Made by a program: the position numbers and the translations under genes. From positions 1 to 40,241 of the forward strand of contig JAFLJP010000018.1 of assembly GCA_022712945.1 (NCBI GenBank): a stretch of DNA of 40,241 bases, in the 5' to 3' direction. Numbering within the stretch: the first letter of the stretch is position 1; every line of letters starts with the position of its first letter. This stretch comes from Gammaproteobacteria bacterium. Its GTDB lineage: Bacteria; Pseudomonadota; Gammaproteobacteria; RBG-16-57-12. Under the pieces are notes generated by a model. That model worked only from the letters and a program-made list of their open reading frames with translations. It had not been told where the DNA came from and made no database searches. Of this stretch, positions 17,835 to 26,047 are shown piece after piece.

Positions 17835-20014
17835 TGTACCCGTTACGCTTTTGGATTGCTGCCGCTTGCCTGCTGGCAACTTGCTCGGTGGCTGCACAGC
17901 AGATCAATCCGGTCATTGCCGGGAGTAGCGCTCAGATTTATCAGATTCAGGATCATAATATTCAAGCTGCCACGCTGTTTTATCGTCAGGCGGGGCATCG
18001 GCCATTTATGCGCCAACCGCTGCACCATCAGGATGGGCAGTGGTCGGTCACTTTTCGTGGTCAGCAGTTGCGTGTACCGGGGGTGGAGTATTACATCCAG
18101 TTTGAAATGAGCGATGGCTCGATAAAAACAGACCCACCCCAATACCCAAGCTACAATCCGCTGCACCTTTCTGTGCTGCCTCGTGGAGAGATAACAATCG
18201 AGTTAAGCCGCCATGAAATCGCTCCGGATCAGCAGCAGATTGCATTCCGGATTAACGGCGAAATTGATGAACTATCCCGCGTTTATGTGGATGATATTGA
18301 TGTGACAGAGATTATGCAACGTCAGGGAGATCAGTGGCTCTTGAGTAACGAGGATCAGCTCTTCTCCGGTGAGTCACACTTGCAGATTATCTCTTCTGAA
18401 GGGCGGGTACTGGCCACACAACCGCTGCATTTTGTTGACCCGCAATCACCACAACAAATAGCTGAACGCGAGCTGATATTGCGCGGCAACGCCAGCTTCA
18501 GTTTGGGCGGGCAACGGGATTCATCCAATGAAGATCCAGGTCCTTTGGCATTGGGTGGCAATTTGCATGTGGAGAGTGAATACCAAGATAACGATTTCAC
18601 ATCGCACTTCTCCGGTATCAATGTCAATTATCAACGGGGGGCAGAGCCTGCATTCAACCTCTCTTCCGGTTTTCTTTTCACCAACAGCTACCGTCAGCAT
18701 ACGCTGCAATTTGGTGATGTCAGCATCCGCGGTACACCCTTGGTTTTATCGGGTTTTTCCCGTCGTGGCCTGCTGGCAAAAACTGAAAATGATCGCTGGT
18801 CAGGTTCAATATTTAATGTAAGAACATCCACTGTTGAAGGCTGGGAGTCGGGGGTTTCGCTCGACAATCGCCAGACCTATGGTATCTCGGGAGAGCAACA
18901 GCTGGGTCAGCAAGGCCACTCTTCGATTCAATGGGTACTGGTCAGTGGTGCACTGCAACAGCCCGAAGTAGCCGGGGTTGCAACAACCGAAAAACAGCCC
19001 CACGCCGCTGATACCGTGGGGGTTCAACTCAATACTGAGCTAGGGGAGACACAAATTGCCGCTCAGTTTGCTGCAAGTCGCTTCGATGCGGATACCCGTG
19101 ATGCGATTGCGCCACAAAAAGATAACGCCTACGAGTTAAAGCTGAGCCGCGACATTTACGGGCTGGCATCGTCACTGGGTTTTCACCGTTATGGTGCCCA
19201 TTACGCCACCATTGCTAATCCAAACTTTTCCAATGACCGGCAGGGGTTGGATCTTTCTGTGGGTGGTCAATTTCAAAAGATGGGTTGGTCCACTTCACTC
19301 GCCACCACCCAGGATAATATCGAACAGGATCTGAACCGCCCCATTGTTACATCCAGAAATGCCGGTTTGAATCTGGATTTTATTGTTGAAGATTGGCCCG
19401 CACTCAGTAGCGGCTTTAATTTGAGTGAACAGCGATCTCGTAATGAACCCGCAATCGACCAGCGAATCGACAGCCGAGGAGAGGATGTGACACTGGGAAT
19501 ATCAGACAACATCGGTTCACTCAACCTCTCATGGAACAGTTCACTCGGGCGGCTAAAAAGCCGACTGGATGCCACTAAAGATAGTCATACTCGCAACCAT
19601 GCGTTAAACCTGGGTTACAGCACAGAAGAGACACAACTGAGCCTGAACATTGCTCAGAACAGCAGTCGGGATCAGGTCACACACCTATCAGACCTCCTTA
19701 ATCTCTCGGCTGACTTCCCACTTTTTTCCGAGAAAATCATGCTGAACAGTCAGTTCTCTTTTCAACACAATAGCGCCAGCGATGATTCTCAAAACAATAA
19801 AATCATCGGTGGCAGTGCGCGTATCGCTTGGTCGTTACAGGATATGTTCAGTACAGTCACTGCCGCTTGGGCAAATGCACAATTTGCACTCAGCTGGCGC
19901 TATAACCGTCGTAGTGACTCGTTTGATCCGGCAAATGATGTTTCAGATCAGCGCGTTTTGCTGGAATTCAGCATGGGCGCCCCCGTCAGTTTTGAACAAC
20001 GTTGGAAGCTTTAA
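17834..20014 (+). CDS. Probable outer-membrane beta-barrel with N-terminal Ig-like domains
   Basis: 726 residues from ATG 17834. GTG 17831 directly before it is an alternative. The ribosome binding site AGGAG is at 17821-17825 and the start overlaps the previous stop as TGATG. The signal peptide is MYPLRFWIAAACLLATCSVAAQ. Residues about 25-115 form an Ig-like domain (AATLFYRQAGHRPFMRQPL... GVEYYIQFEMSDG), followed by a second beta domain to about 205. From about residue 215 to the end the sequence has the alternating polar/hydrophobic strand pattern with Asn/Ser/Asp-rich turns of a large outer-membrane barrel (LHVESEYQ, FTSHFSGINVNYQ, LNLSWNSSLG, AQFALSWRYNRR). It closes in EFSMGAPVSFEQRWKL, without the classical terminal Phe. 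No TonB plug, POTRA or FimD-like domain set is evident. It may anchor or export the giant protein, which is an inference. Confidence 0.8.
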   Translation: MYPLRFWIAAACLLATCSVAAQQINPVIAGSSAQIYQIQDHNIQAATLFYRQAGHRPFMRQPLHHQDGQWSVTFRGQQLRVPGVEYYIQFEMSDGSIKTDPPQYPSYNPLHLSVLPRGEITIELSRHEIAPDQQQIAFRINGEIDELSRVYVDDIDVTEIMQRQGDQWLLSNEDQLFSGESHLQIISSEGRVLATQPLHFVDPQSPQQIAERELILRGNASFSLGGQRDSSNEDPGPLALGGNLHVESEYQDNDFTSHFSGINVNYQRGAEPAFNLSSGFLFTNSYRQHTLQFGDVSIRGTPLVLSGFSRRGLLAKTENDRWSGSIFNVRTSTVEGWESGVSLDNRQTYGISGEQQLGQQGHSSIQWVLVSGALQQPEVAGVATTEKQPHAADTVGVQLNTELGETQIAAQFAASRFDADTRDAIAPQKDNAYELKLSRDIYGLASSLGFHRYGAHYATIANPNFSNDRQGLDLSVGGQFQKMGWSTSLATTQDNIEQDLNRPIVTSRNAGLNLDFIVEDWPALSSGFNLSEQRSRNEPAIDQRIDSRGEDVTLGISDNIGSLNLSWNSSLGRLKSRLDATKDSHTRNHALNLGYSTEETQLSLNIAQNSSRDQVTHLSDLLNLSADFPLFSEKIMLNSQFSFQHNSASDDSQNNKIIGGSARIAWSLQDMFSTVTAAWANAQFALSWRYNRRSDSFDPANDVSDQRVLLEFSMGAPVSFEQRWKL

Positions 20015-20016
20015 CC

Positions 20017-22677
20017 ATGAAATCGCCTTTATTGCATCAGGTCACCCACCCCTATCCATCGGCAGCACGAAAGCTGGTGCTTCTAATGACCTTTTTCATC
20101 ACCCTGTCGGCCTGCTCTGCGCCTGATAACGGAGAGGATAGCAATCCAGATGACCGCATGGCCACGATGCAGATCACCCTGCCCGGCTTAGCGCCAACAA
20201 CCCAGGGCATGGCCAAAGCGGCTTCAGCCTCTGGTGTTCCGGAGGAGGTCACTTCACTGTTAATTGAGGTATTTAACCAGCAGCGCCGTTTGTTGGCATC
20301 AGCAGAGATTATTGACACTGGTTCAGTGACACTGAGCATCGCCGCGGGCAGAAATTACACCGTTCGTGGTACCGCAAAGGCCGGAGATGAGGTGCTGTTT
20401 CAGGGTGAGGCCGTGGTGGCAGAAATTGCCGCCGGTAGCCGGGTATCGGTCAGCTTGACACTGACCGATCAGATAGAGCTATCCATCACCCCCCCTCAGG
20501 ATATTCCTGTCGCAGCGGCGGCGCTTGATTTCAGCTTTACCCTGAGTGGGCTAATGGATACCACGCTCAACTGGTATATCAACGGTACTCTTGGCGGTTC
20601 AGCAGCCGTGGGGTTTATCACCGCCACCGGCCAATACACCCCTCCCGCCACACTGCCGACTAACCACCTTATCACCGTCCGAGTCGAGCCGGTGGTATCC
20701 CCCTCGTTTGCACAGACATTCAGCTTTAATTTACTGCCAGCGGCCAACATCCCACCCGTTGCCGATGCGGGAGTTGATCAGGGAGTCAACAGTGGCGGTA
20801 GTATCACCTTGAGCGCTGCAAGCAGCAACGATACGGATGGCTCGATTGTCAGTTACCACTGGGAACTCACCTCAGAAGATCTCTACCCGGTACTGGTGGA
20901 TGCCAACAGTGAGAGCACCTTATTGACCGCGCCGACCACCCAGTACGGCGGTATTGCCATCTATCAACTGACGGTGACCGATAATCAGGGTGCAATAGGC
21001 CAAGATACCGTTGAGATCACAGTCGATGGCTTTGACCAACCACTCCAGGCCGATGCCGGTGCGGATCAGGTGGTCATCGAAAATACCCAGGTCACGCTGG
21101 ATGGCGCCGGCAGCAGTGACCCCGACAATGCCATTACTCACTACTTATGGGAAGAGTTAAGCAGTGGCGGCCTGTCGCTGTCTGACAATGGTATACAACG
21201 CCCAACCTTCACCGCACCGAGTGCCCAGAGCAGCAGTGAATATCAATTTCGCCTGACCGTCACCAATGACCACGGTGAGCAGGCTCAAGATAGCATCACC
21301 ATCACAGTGAATAATGCCCAGCCGCCCGGAAAACTCTTTTTTTCTGCATCCACAAACAGCTCCGATTATTACCTCTGGGTTACCGATGGCACCCCTAACG
21401 GCACACAACAGGTTGCCGCCGTGAGTGTTTATAACAGCGACTTTTATCAATACAAAATCCTGAGCGGCTCGCTCTTTTTTCAAAGCCGTGACGTAGCCAA
21501 TGGCAGTGAGCTGTGGCGCTCGGATGGCACCCCCGATGGCACCGTCATCTTGCCTTCCGGAGCCGATGCCGACTACATCGGACAAGGGGCTGCTGCATCT
21601 GCCAATCCAGTGGCATTCAGCGCACTGGGGGATCATCTGCTATATGCCGCCAGCACCTCTTTTGACGGCACCTTTCACTATCGGCAAATGCTCTCGCTGG
21701 ATACCCGTGATAACAGCCTGACTACGGTATTTAATGACTCACCCGGTAGCTACGATCGGTACGATGTGGGAACACTGGGTGGTGACAGCTATTTCTTCAG
21801 CCACACATTTACCCCAACCATCAGCACCACGCTCTATAAAACGAATGGCATTGACTCCGCCACTGCCGTGAAAACAGCGCAAGAATTTACCTACATGAGA
21901 GACTTTGTTGAGCTTAACGGTGAACTCTACTTCTCCTCTTCTGAAAATGGCCTGTTCAATCTGTGGAAAACTGATGGCAGCAGTACCAACACCATCAAAT
22001 TGTACGACTTTTCTGGCGGTATTGGTTCCCTCACCCCCAATGTTTCAAGCAGACAGGAAAATATGATTGCATTCAATAACCGGCTCTATTTTCTGGCTCA
22101 CAATGGCGGCACAAACAAAGAGTTGTGGGTAAGTGACGGCACCGCAGCCGGTACCACCTTGCTAAAAGAGTTGGATGCACCAGCCAGTGGTTTTATAACA
22201 CCCGCCCTGCAGGTGGTGAATAACCGACTGCTGTTCCTAAGCTCTGGCCCAGACGCGGCCTCAGATGGCCTATGGGCAAGTGATGGATCCATTGCCGGCA
22301 CCCAGCAGATCGCCAACCTGCAACTGAACAGTGACCTCGGTTACTACACGGGTTCTGATACCGGCGTATCCCATGTTGTCGCATCACTCGGGCTACTCTT
22401 TTTTAGCGCCAATGACGGTGTCACTGGCAATGAACTCTGGGTAACAGACGGCACCGCCGCAGGCACGCGTCTGGTAAAAGATATTTACCCCGGTGCCCTC
22501 TCAAGCAGGCCGGCCATGTTCAGGTCTGGCGAGGGGTATCTGCTTTTCATCGCAGAGGATGAAGATGGTCGTGCCAAGCTGTGGCGAAGTGACGGAAGTG
22601 AGGCCGGAACCGTGATGATAAAAGATATCGATCCTAATGGATTTGAGAATTTTTCCTTTTTCCGTCCCGCTGCTTGA
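20017..22677 (+). CDS. Lipoprotein with two PKD domains and ELWxxDGT repeats
   Basis: Predicted 886-residue lipoprotein. ATG 20017 follows the barrel stop by 2 nt and GGAAG lies 9 nt before it. An in-frame TTG at 20002 would start inside the barrel gene and is less likely. The signal ends in a lipobox (ITLSAC, Cys33), with an unusually long 19-residue n-region. Residues about 45-240 are beta-rich. PKD-type domains lie at about 245-338 (ADAGVDQGVNSGGSITLSA) and 345-435 (ADAGADQVVIENTQVTLDG). The rest holds seven ELWxxDGT-type motifs: YLWVTDGT, ELWRSDGT, LWKTDGS, ELWVSDGT, LWASDGS, ELWVTDGT and LWRSDGS. This repeat is known from large surface proteins and probably forms a propeller-like fold. 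As the last gene of the operon it may be the membrane-anchored display or binding component. Confidence 0.9.
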   Translation: MKSPLLHQVTHPYPSAARKLVLLMTFFITLSACSAPDNGEDSNPDDRMATMQITLPGLAPTTQGMAKAASASGVPEEVTSLLIEVFNQQRRLLASAEIIDTGSVTLSIAAGRNYTVRGTAKAGDEVLFQGEAVVAEIAAGSRVSVSLTLTDQIELSITPPQDIPVAAAALDFSFTLSGLMDTTLNWYINGTLGGSAAVGFITATGQYTPPATLPTNHLITVRVEPVVSPSFAQTFSFNLLPAANIPPVADAGVDQGVNSGGSITLSAASSNDTDGSIVSYHWELTSEDLYPVLVDANSESTLLTAPTTQYGGIAIYQLTVTDNQGAIGQDTVEITVDGFDQPLQADAGADQVVIENTQVTLDGAGSSDPDNAITHYLWEELSSGGLSLSDNGIQRPTFTAPSAQSSSEYQFRLTVTNDHGEQAQDSITITVNNAQPPGKLFFSASTNSSDYYLWVTDGTPNGTQQVAAVSVYNSDFYQYKILSGSLFFQSRDVANGSELWRSDGTPDGTVILPSGADADYIGQGAAASANPVAFSALGDHLLYAASTSFDGTFHYRQMLSLDTRDNSLTTVFNDSPGSYDRYDVGTLGGDSYFFSHTFTPTISTTLYKTNGIDSATAVKTAQEFTYMRDFVELNGELYFSSSENGLFNLWKTDGSSTNTIKLYDFSGGIGSLTPNVSSRQENMIAFNNRLYFLAHNGGTNKELWVSDGTAAGTTLLKELDAPASGFITPALQVVNNRLLFLSSGPDAASDGLWASDGSIAGTQQIANLQLNSDLGYYTGSDTGVSHVVASLGLLFFSANDGVTGNELWVTDGTAAGTRLVKDIYPGALSSRPAMFRSGEGYLLFIAEDEDGRAKLWRSDGSEAGTVMIKDIDPNGFENFSFFRPAA

Positions 22678-22714
22678 GGAAGCTCTGAATAATCATGACG
22701 TGTTCAGCGCTTCC
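22678..22714 (+). terminator. Hairpin directly after the five-gene operon
   Basis: Starting at the base after the TGA stop, 22678-22689 pairs with 22703-22714 (11 of 12 positions) around a 13-nt loop. The 3' side is followed by TTAG rather than a run of T, so it is an imperfect intrinsic terminator or an mRNA-stabilising 3' hairpin. It separates the operon from the histidine kinase gene, which starts 108 bp after the operon stop. Confidence 0.45.
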
Positions 22715-22785
22715 TTAGAATAGTAACGATAAGACACTTCTGCTAAAAAATTCTCTCACTCACTCTTTTTCGTTATGCTGGTGGT

Positions 22786-24501
22786 ATGGAAGAACAGATT
22801 TTTGAGGCACGCATTAAACTATTGCTACGGCAATGGCCGATTATCTGGGTTGGCAATCTACTGGTGCAGGCTATCTGTGCGCTAGTCTTGTGGGAAAACC
22901 AGTCACATCGGGTCATTTTATTATGGTGTGGTGTCAATGTTTTGCTGTTTTGCTGGCGCTTGCTGATGCGCCAGCAGTTTCCGGCGGCCATTAAAGCCGG
23001 GCATCACGCGATACAACGCTGGGCGCACCAGTACGCCCTATCCGGCTTGCTTTGTGGGCTACTCTGGGGCGCGGGTGCCTGGTTATTTTTCGACCCACAG
23101 TATGCTGAGCTGACCATTTTTTTGCTGGTGGTGATGATCGGTATCTGCGCTGGCAGCCTACCGGCACTCTCCTGTTACAGCCCCGCTTATATCACCTTCA
23201 CCTGCGGTGTTTTGATCCCCCTCTCGGTAAAACTATGGTCGTTGGATTGGGCGCATTCACAGTCGTTGTCGATACTGGCGCTGGTTTTCCTAAGCGTCAA
23301 CATCTTCTACAGCCGCAATCTGGATCGTACCATCAGCAGCTCAATTACCGCAGATCTGGCCAACCAAAAATTGCTTGGCGAAGTGGTGCTTGCGCGTGAT
23401 GTCGCCGAACAGGCCAACCGTACCAAGTCGAGCTTCCTAGCCGCTGCCAGCCATGACCTGCGCCAGCCACTGCACGCTATGGGGCTATTTATGGAGTCAC
23501 TCAATATCCAGCTGAAAGAGCGAGGCCAACGCCAGCTCTTTAAGCATATCTGCACCGCCCACAGTGCAATGGAGCAGATGTTTGATGCACTATTGGAGAT
23601 TTCCCGCCTTGAGACCGGGGGTATCAAACCGGTACTCAGCCACTTCCAGCTGCGCCCAATCATCGACGATTTGGTGAGCAGCGTATCAGGGCCGGCTCAC
23701 CAAAAAGGGGTCAGCATCAAAGTGCACCATTGTGATGTTGTGGTTTACACCGACTCGGTCCTGCTCGGCACCATTTTGCGTAACCTGTTAACCAATGCGG
23801 TCAAATACACCGAACAGGGCAGTATCGAGATTTCCGGCCAAATACGAGAGGGTTCTGTTCATCTGAGCGTCAAAGATTCTGGGCTCGGCATTCCCGCCGA
23901 CAAACACCAGTTGATCTTCTCCGAATACCATCAACTGGCTAACCCAGAGCGTGACCGGGAAAAGGGACTTGGGTTAGGGTTGGCGGTGGTTAAACGAACC
24001 GCAGCACTGCTTCAACTACCGTTGGATTTAGACTCCACCCCCGGCGTAGGGTCAGAGTTCAGCCTGAAAATTCCATTGGGTGAAAGTGAGCGAATCCCTA
24101 CCGTGACAAACAATATTCAGAGACATAACCTGAAAGGCCTGCATCTGCTGCTGATCGACGATGATGCCGATATTCGCAAAGGAACCAAGGGGGTGTTGAA
24201 TCAGTGGGGCTGCGTCGTCACGTGTGCTGAATCGGCTCAGCAAGCCCTACTTGAGCTAAATAAGCGGGAGCGCCCTCCTGATCTGATAATCAGTGACTAC
24301 CGCCTGCAACACGGTGTAACCGGCCTCGAAGCGATCAAGACTATTCGTGATGCGCTCGACCCCGAACTACCCGCACTGCTAATTACGGGAGACACCGACC
24401 CGGCACTGCGTGAGCAGCTGGTAAACGCAGGCTACTACGTGCTGAATAAACCGATTAAACCCACCCAGCTAAAAAATGTGGTGGCAGAGCTTTTGAGTTA
24501 G
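22786..24501 (+). CDS. Hybrid sensor histidine kinase/response regulator
   Basis: 571-residue membrane hybrid kinase. The N-terminal third (about residues 15-185) has around six hydrophobic helices without a recognisable periplasmic sensor loop, as in integral-membrane sensing modules. A short linker leads to a HisKA box, SHDLRQPLHAMGLF, with phosphoacceptor H223. The HATPase_c domain shows an N box (NLLTNAVKYTEQG), G1 (KDSGLGIP) and G2 (GLGLGLAVV). A C-terminal receiver at about 447-571 has acidic residues in LLIDDDAD, phosphoacceptor D504 in IISDYRLQHG and the late lysine in LNKPIKP. The H-DLRQPLHA variant is typical of NahK/ErcS'-type hybrid kinases, which pass signals to NarL-type regulators; one such regulator lies at 292-954. 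The kinase follows the five-gene operon in the same direction but has its own 108-bp leader, so it may be expressed separately. The ribosome binding site is weak. Confidence 0.94.
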   Translation: MEEQIFEARIKLLLRQWPIIWVGNLLVQAICALVLWENQSHRVILLWCGVNVLLFCWRLLMRQQFPAAIKAGHHAIQRWAHQYALSGLLCGLLWGAGAWLFFDPQYAELTIFLLVVMIGICAGSLPALSCYSPAYITFTCGVLIPLSVKLWSLDWAHSQSLSILALVFLSVNIFYSRNLDRTISSSITADLANQKLLGEVVLARDVAEQANRTKSSFLAAASHDLRQPLHAMGLFMESLNIQLKERGQRQLFKHICTAHSAMEQMFDALLEISRLETGGIKPVLSHFQLRPIIDDLVSSVSGPAHQKGVSIKVHHCDVVVYTDSVLLGTILRNLLTNAVKYTEQGSIEISGQIREGSVHLSVKDSGLGIPADKHQLIFSEYHQLANPERDREKGLGLGLAVVKRTAALLQLPLDLDSTPGVGSEFSLKIPLGESERIPTVTNNIQRHNLKGLHLLLIDDDADIRKGTKGVLNQWGCVVTCAESAQQALLELNKRERPPDLIISDYRLQHGVTGLEAIKTIRDALDPELPALLITGDTDPALREQLVNAGYYVLNKPIKPTQLKNVVAELLS

Positions 24502-24986
24502 AAGATTAACTTTTTCAATCAACAACTCATGAATTTGCGCAAAAATCGTGCAAGATATTGGTTTCACAGGGAAATTTATGAAGGAACTTCATATCAGTGA
24601 TTACCAACGACTGAAGAAATATTTCCTGTGGAATCAATAGACAAGCGAGATTGTGCATAATTTATGAATTGTCCGGGTTAGGAACGAGCACGGAATAACT
24701 GATGCAATGATGACGCAGAAATTTTGCTCCCGTTCAAATGATCTCAAGAGGCGCATAGCGGGCCTACGTAACGATTGGGATCGTTTGAACGGGGGTAAAA
24801 GGGCAAGTCAGAATGATAGGCCCACAAATGATAATCGGCCATCATTTTGAAATATGCTTTAGTTCCCGTACTGGGTTCTGTCTGTTTTGTGTGTGATTGT
24901 AGGGCCTCTTGATTAAAAGAAGATATTTGGAGGTCAAGGCTCCAACCCGCATTTATGATAAGGAGGTTGGCTCGATTATCGGCTAA
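24502..24986. other. Intergenic stretch with decayed ORF and long palindrome
   Basis: No intact gene is visible in these 485 bp between the convergent kinase and S49 peptidase genes. At 24578-24640 a 20-codon frame (MKELHISDYQRLKKYFLWNQ then TAG) reads like the beginning of a real protein cut short, perhaps a gene remnant. ATGAAG/CTTCAT arms flank its start. At 24722-24800 there is a long imperfect inverted repeat, annotated separately. The remaining bases show no promoter or coding signal that I can support. Confidence 0.5.
24722..24800. repeat. Imperfect inverted repeat with 22-bp arms
   Basis: The left arm 24722-24743 and the right arm 24779-24800 are reverse complements at 19 of 22 positions, with a 35-bp spacer. 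The shared core is CCCGTTCAAA[T/C]GATC. It lies about 190 bp past the S49 peptidase stop and 220 bp past the kinase stop, with both genes reading towards it. It could be a small nonautonomous element (MITE-like), a transcript-end structure, or the remains of insertion-sequence ends. No second copy occurs in the window. Confidence 0.45.
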
Positions 24987-26042
24987 TTATTCAAGCGAGA
25001 GTCCCAACTGGTTTGACAGTGTATTGGCCATCGTCATTCCAATGCGATCTGCAAATTGCTGAAAGTAGTCTGGGCGCGGTGTGAAATCAACAATGCGCTC
25101 AGCGCCAATTATTTCGCGTGCCACGTAGCTGCTGCTGCCAAGACCATCAACCAGCCCTAATGCCACTGCTTGCTCTCCACTCCAGACAAGGCCGGTGAAT
25201 ATCTTATCGGAATCGGCAAGGCGCTCGCCACGCCCCTCTTTAACCGCATCAATAAACTGTTGGTGAATGTTGCCCAGCATCCCTTTCACATGTTCCACCT
25301 CTCCTTCCTTTAGGGGGGAAAAGGGGTCAAGAAATCCTTTACTCTCACCAGCAGTCAACAAGCGGCGCTCCACACCCAACTTATCCATCGCACCGGTGAA
25401 ACCAAAGCCGTTCATCACCACGCCAATTGATCCCACCATGCTCGCTTTATCGGCATAAATTTCATCCGCCGCCGCTGCAATGTAATAACCACCAGAGGCA
25501 CAGACATCCACCACCACTGCATAGAGCGGTGTCTCTGGATACAAGGCGCGGAGCCGTTTGATTTCATCGTAAATATAACCCGACTGCACCGGGCTACCAC
25601 CGGGGCTGTTAATCCGTAAAATAATACCGGCGGTATTTTCATCTTTAAATGCCGCTCTCAAACCACCAACCACTGTATCAGCACTGGCCGGTGCGTCTGC
25701 TGCAATCACGCCAGAAATTTCGATCAGTGCGGTGTGTGCACCACCCAGTTTAATATCTGCACCACCCCAGTCCCGTGGGATGTAGAAGAGGATGAAGAAG
25801 ATGTAGGCAAACACCATGAATTTAAAGAAGATGCCCCAACGGCGGGTGCGCCGCTGTTCATTAATAGAGGAGAATGCCAAGCGGTTCAGCAAGTCTCGCT
25901 GCCATTCGCCCTCATCCACCACACGCTCTTTTTTTGAAGCGGCAGCTGATGCGTCACTCGCAACCGGCGCTGGCTCACCTTCAGTCCAGGCATCTTTTGC
26001 AACCACAGACTCTGGTGTCTCATTTTTCTTTTCATCACTCAT
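24987..26042 (-). CDS. sppA: S49-family peptidase, SppA-like, membrane-anchored
   Basis: 351-residue serine peptidase of the short SppA type, expected to degrade residual signal peptides or small membrane proteins. After a charged Ala-rich N-terminus there is one membrane helix at about residues 70-88 (FKFMVFAYIFFILFYI), with the protease domain outside the cytoplasm. The catalytic Ser is S183 in VCASGGYY, and the general-base Lys is K235 in AGESKGFLDPF. Their 52-residue spacing equals that of the known Ser-Lys dyad of Bacillus subtilis SppA (S147/K199). The oxyanion segment RINSPGGSPVQSG is also present. It is the third gene of a tight minus-strand operon behind rluC and the HAD phosphatase, 5 bp after the latter, an arrangement common in gammaproteobacteria. 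The symbol follows the family; the protein is the single-domain form, not the duplicated E. coli SppA. Confidence 0.93.
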   Translation of the reverse strand: MSDEKKNETPESVVAKDAWTEGEPAPVASDASAAASKKERVVDEGEWQRDLLNRLAFSSINEQRRTRRWGIFFKFMVFAYIFFILFYIPRDWGGADIKLGGAHTALIEISGVIAADAPASADTVVGGLRAAFKDENTAGIILRINSPGGSPVQSGYIYDEIKRLRALYPETPLYAVVVDVCASGGYYIAAAADEIYADKASMVGSIGVVMNGFGFTGAMDKLGVERRLLTAGESKGFLDPFSPLKEGEVEHVKGMLGNIHQQFIDAVKEGRGERLADSDKIFTGLVWSGEQAVALGLVDGLGSSSYVAREIIGAERIVDFTPRPDYFQQFADRIGMTMANTLSNQLGLSLE

Positions 26043-26047
26043 TATTT

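Noticed and set aside
25781..25800. GGGATGTAGAAGAGG, similar to the edge of the palindromic element
   Set aside because: It lies inside the S49 peptidase coding sequence, encoding part of the membrane helix. The similarity does not extend beyond about 12 bases.
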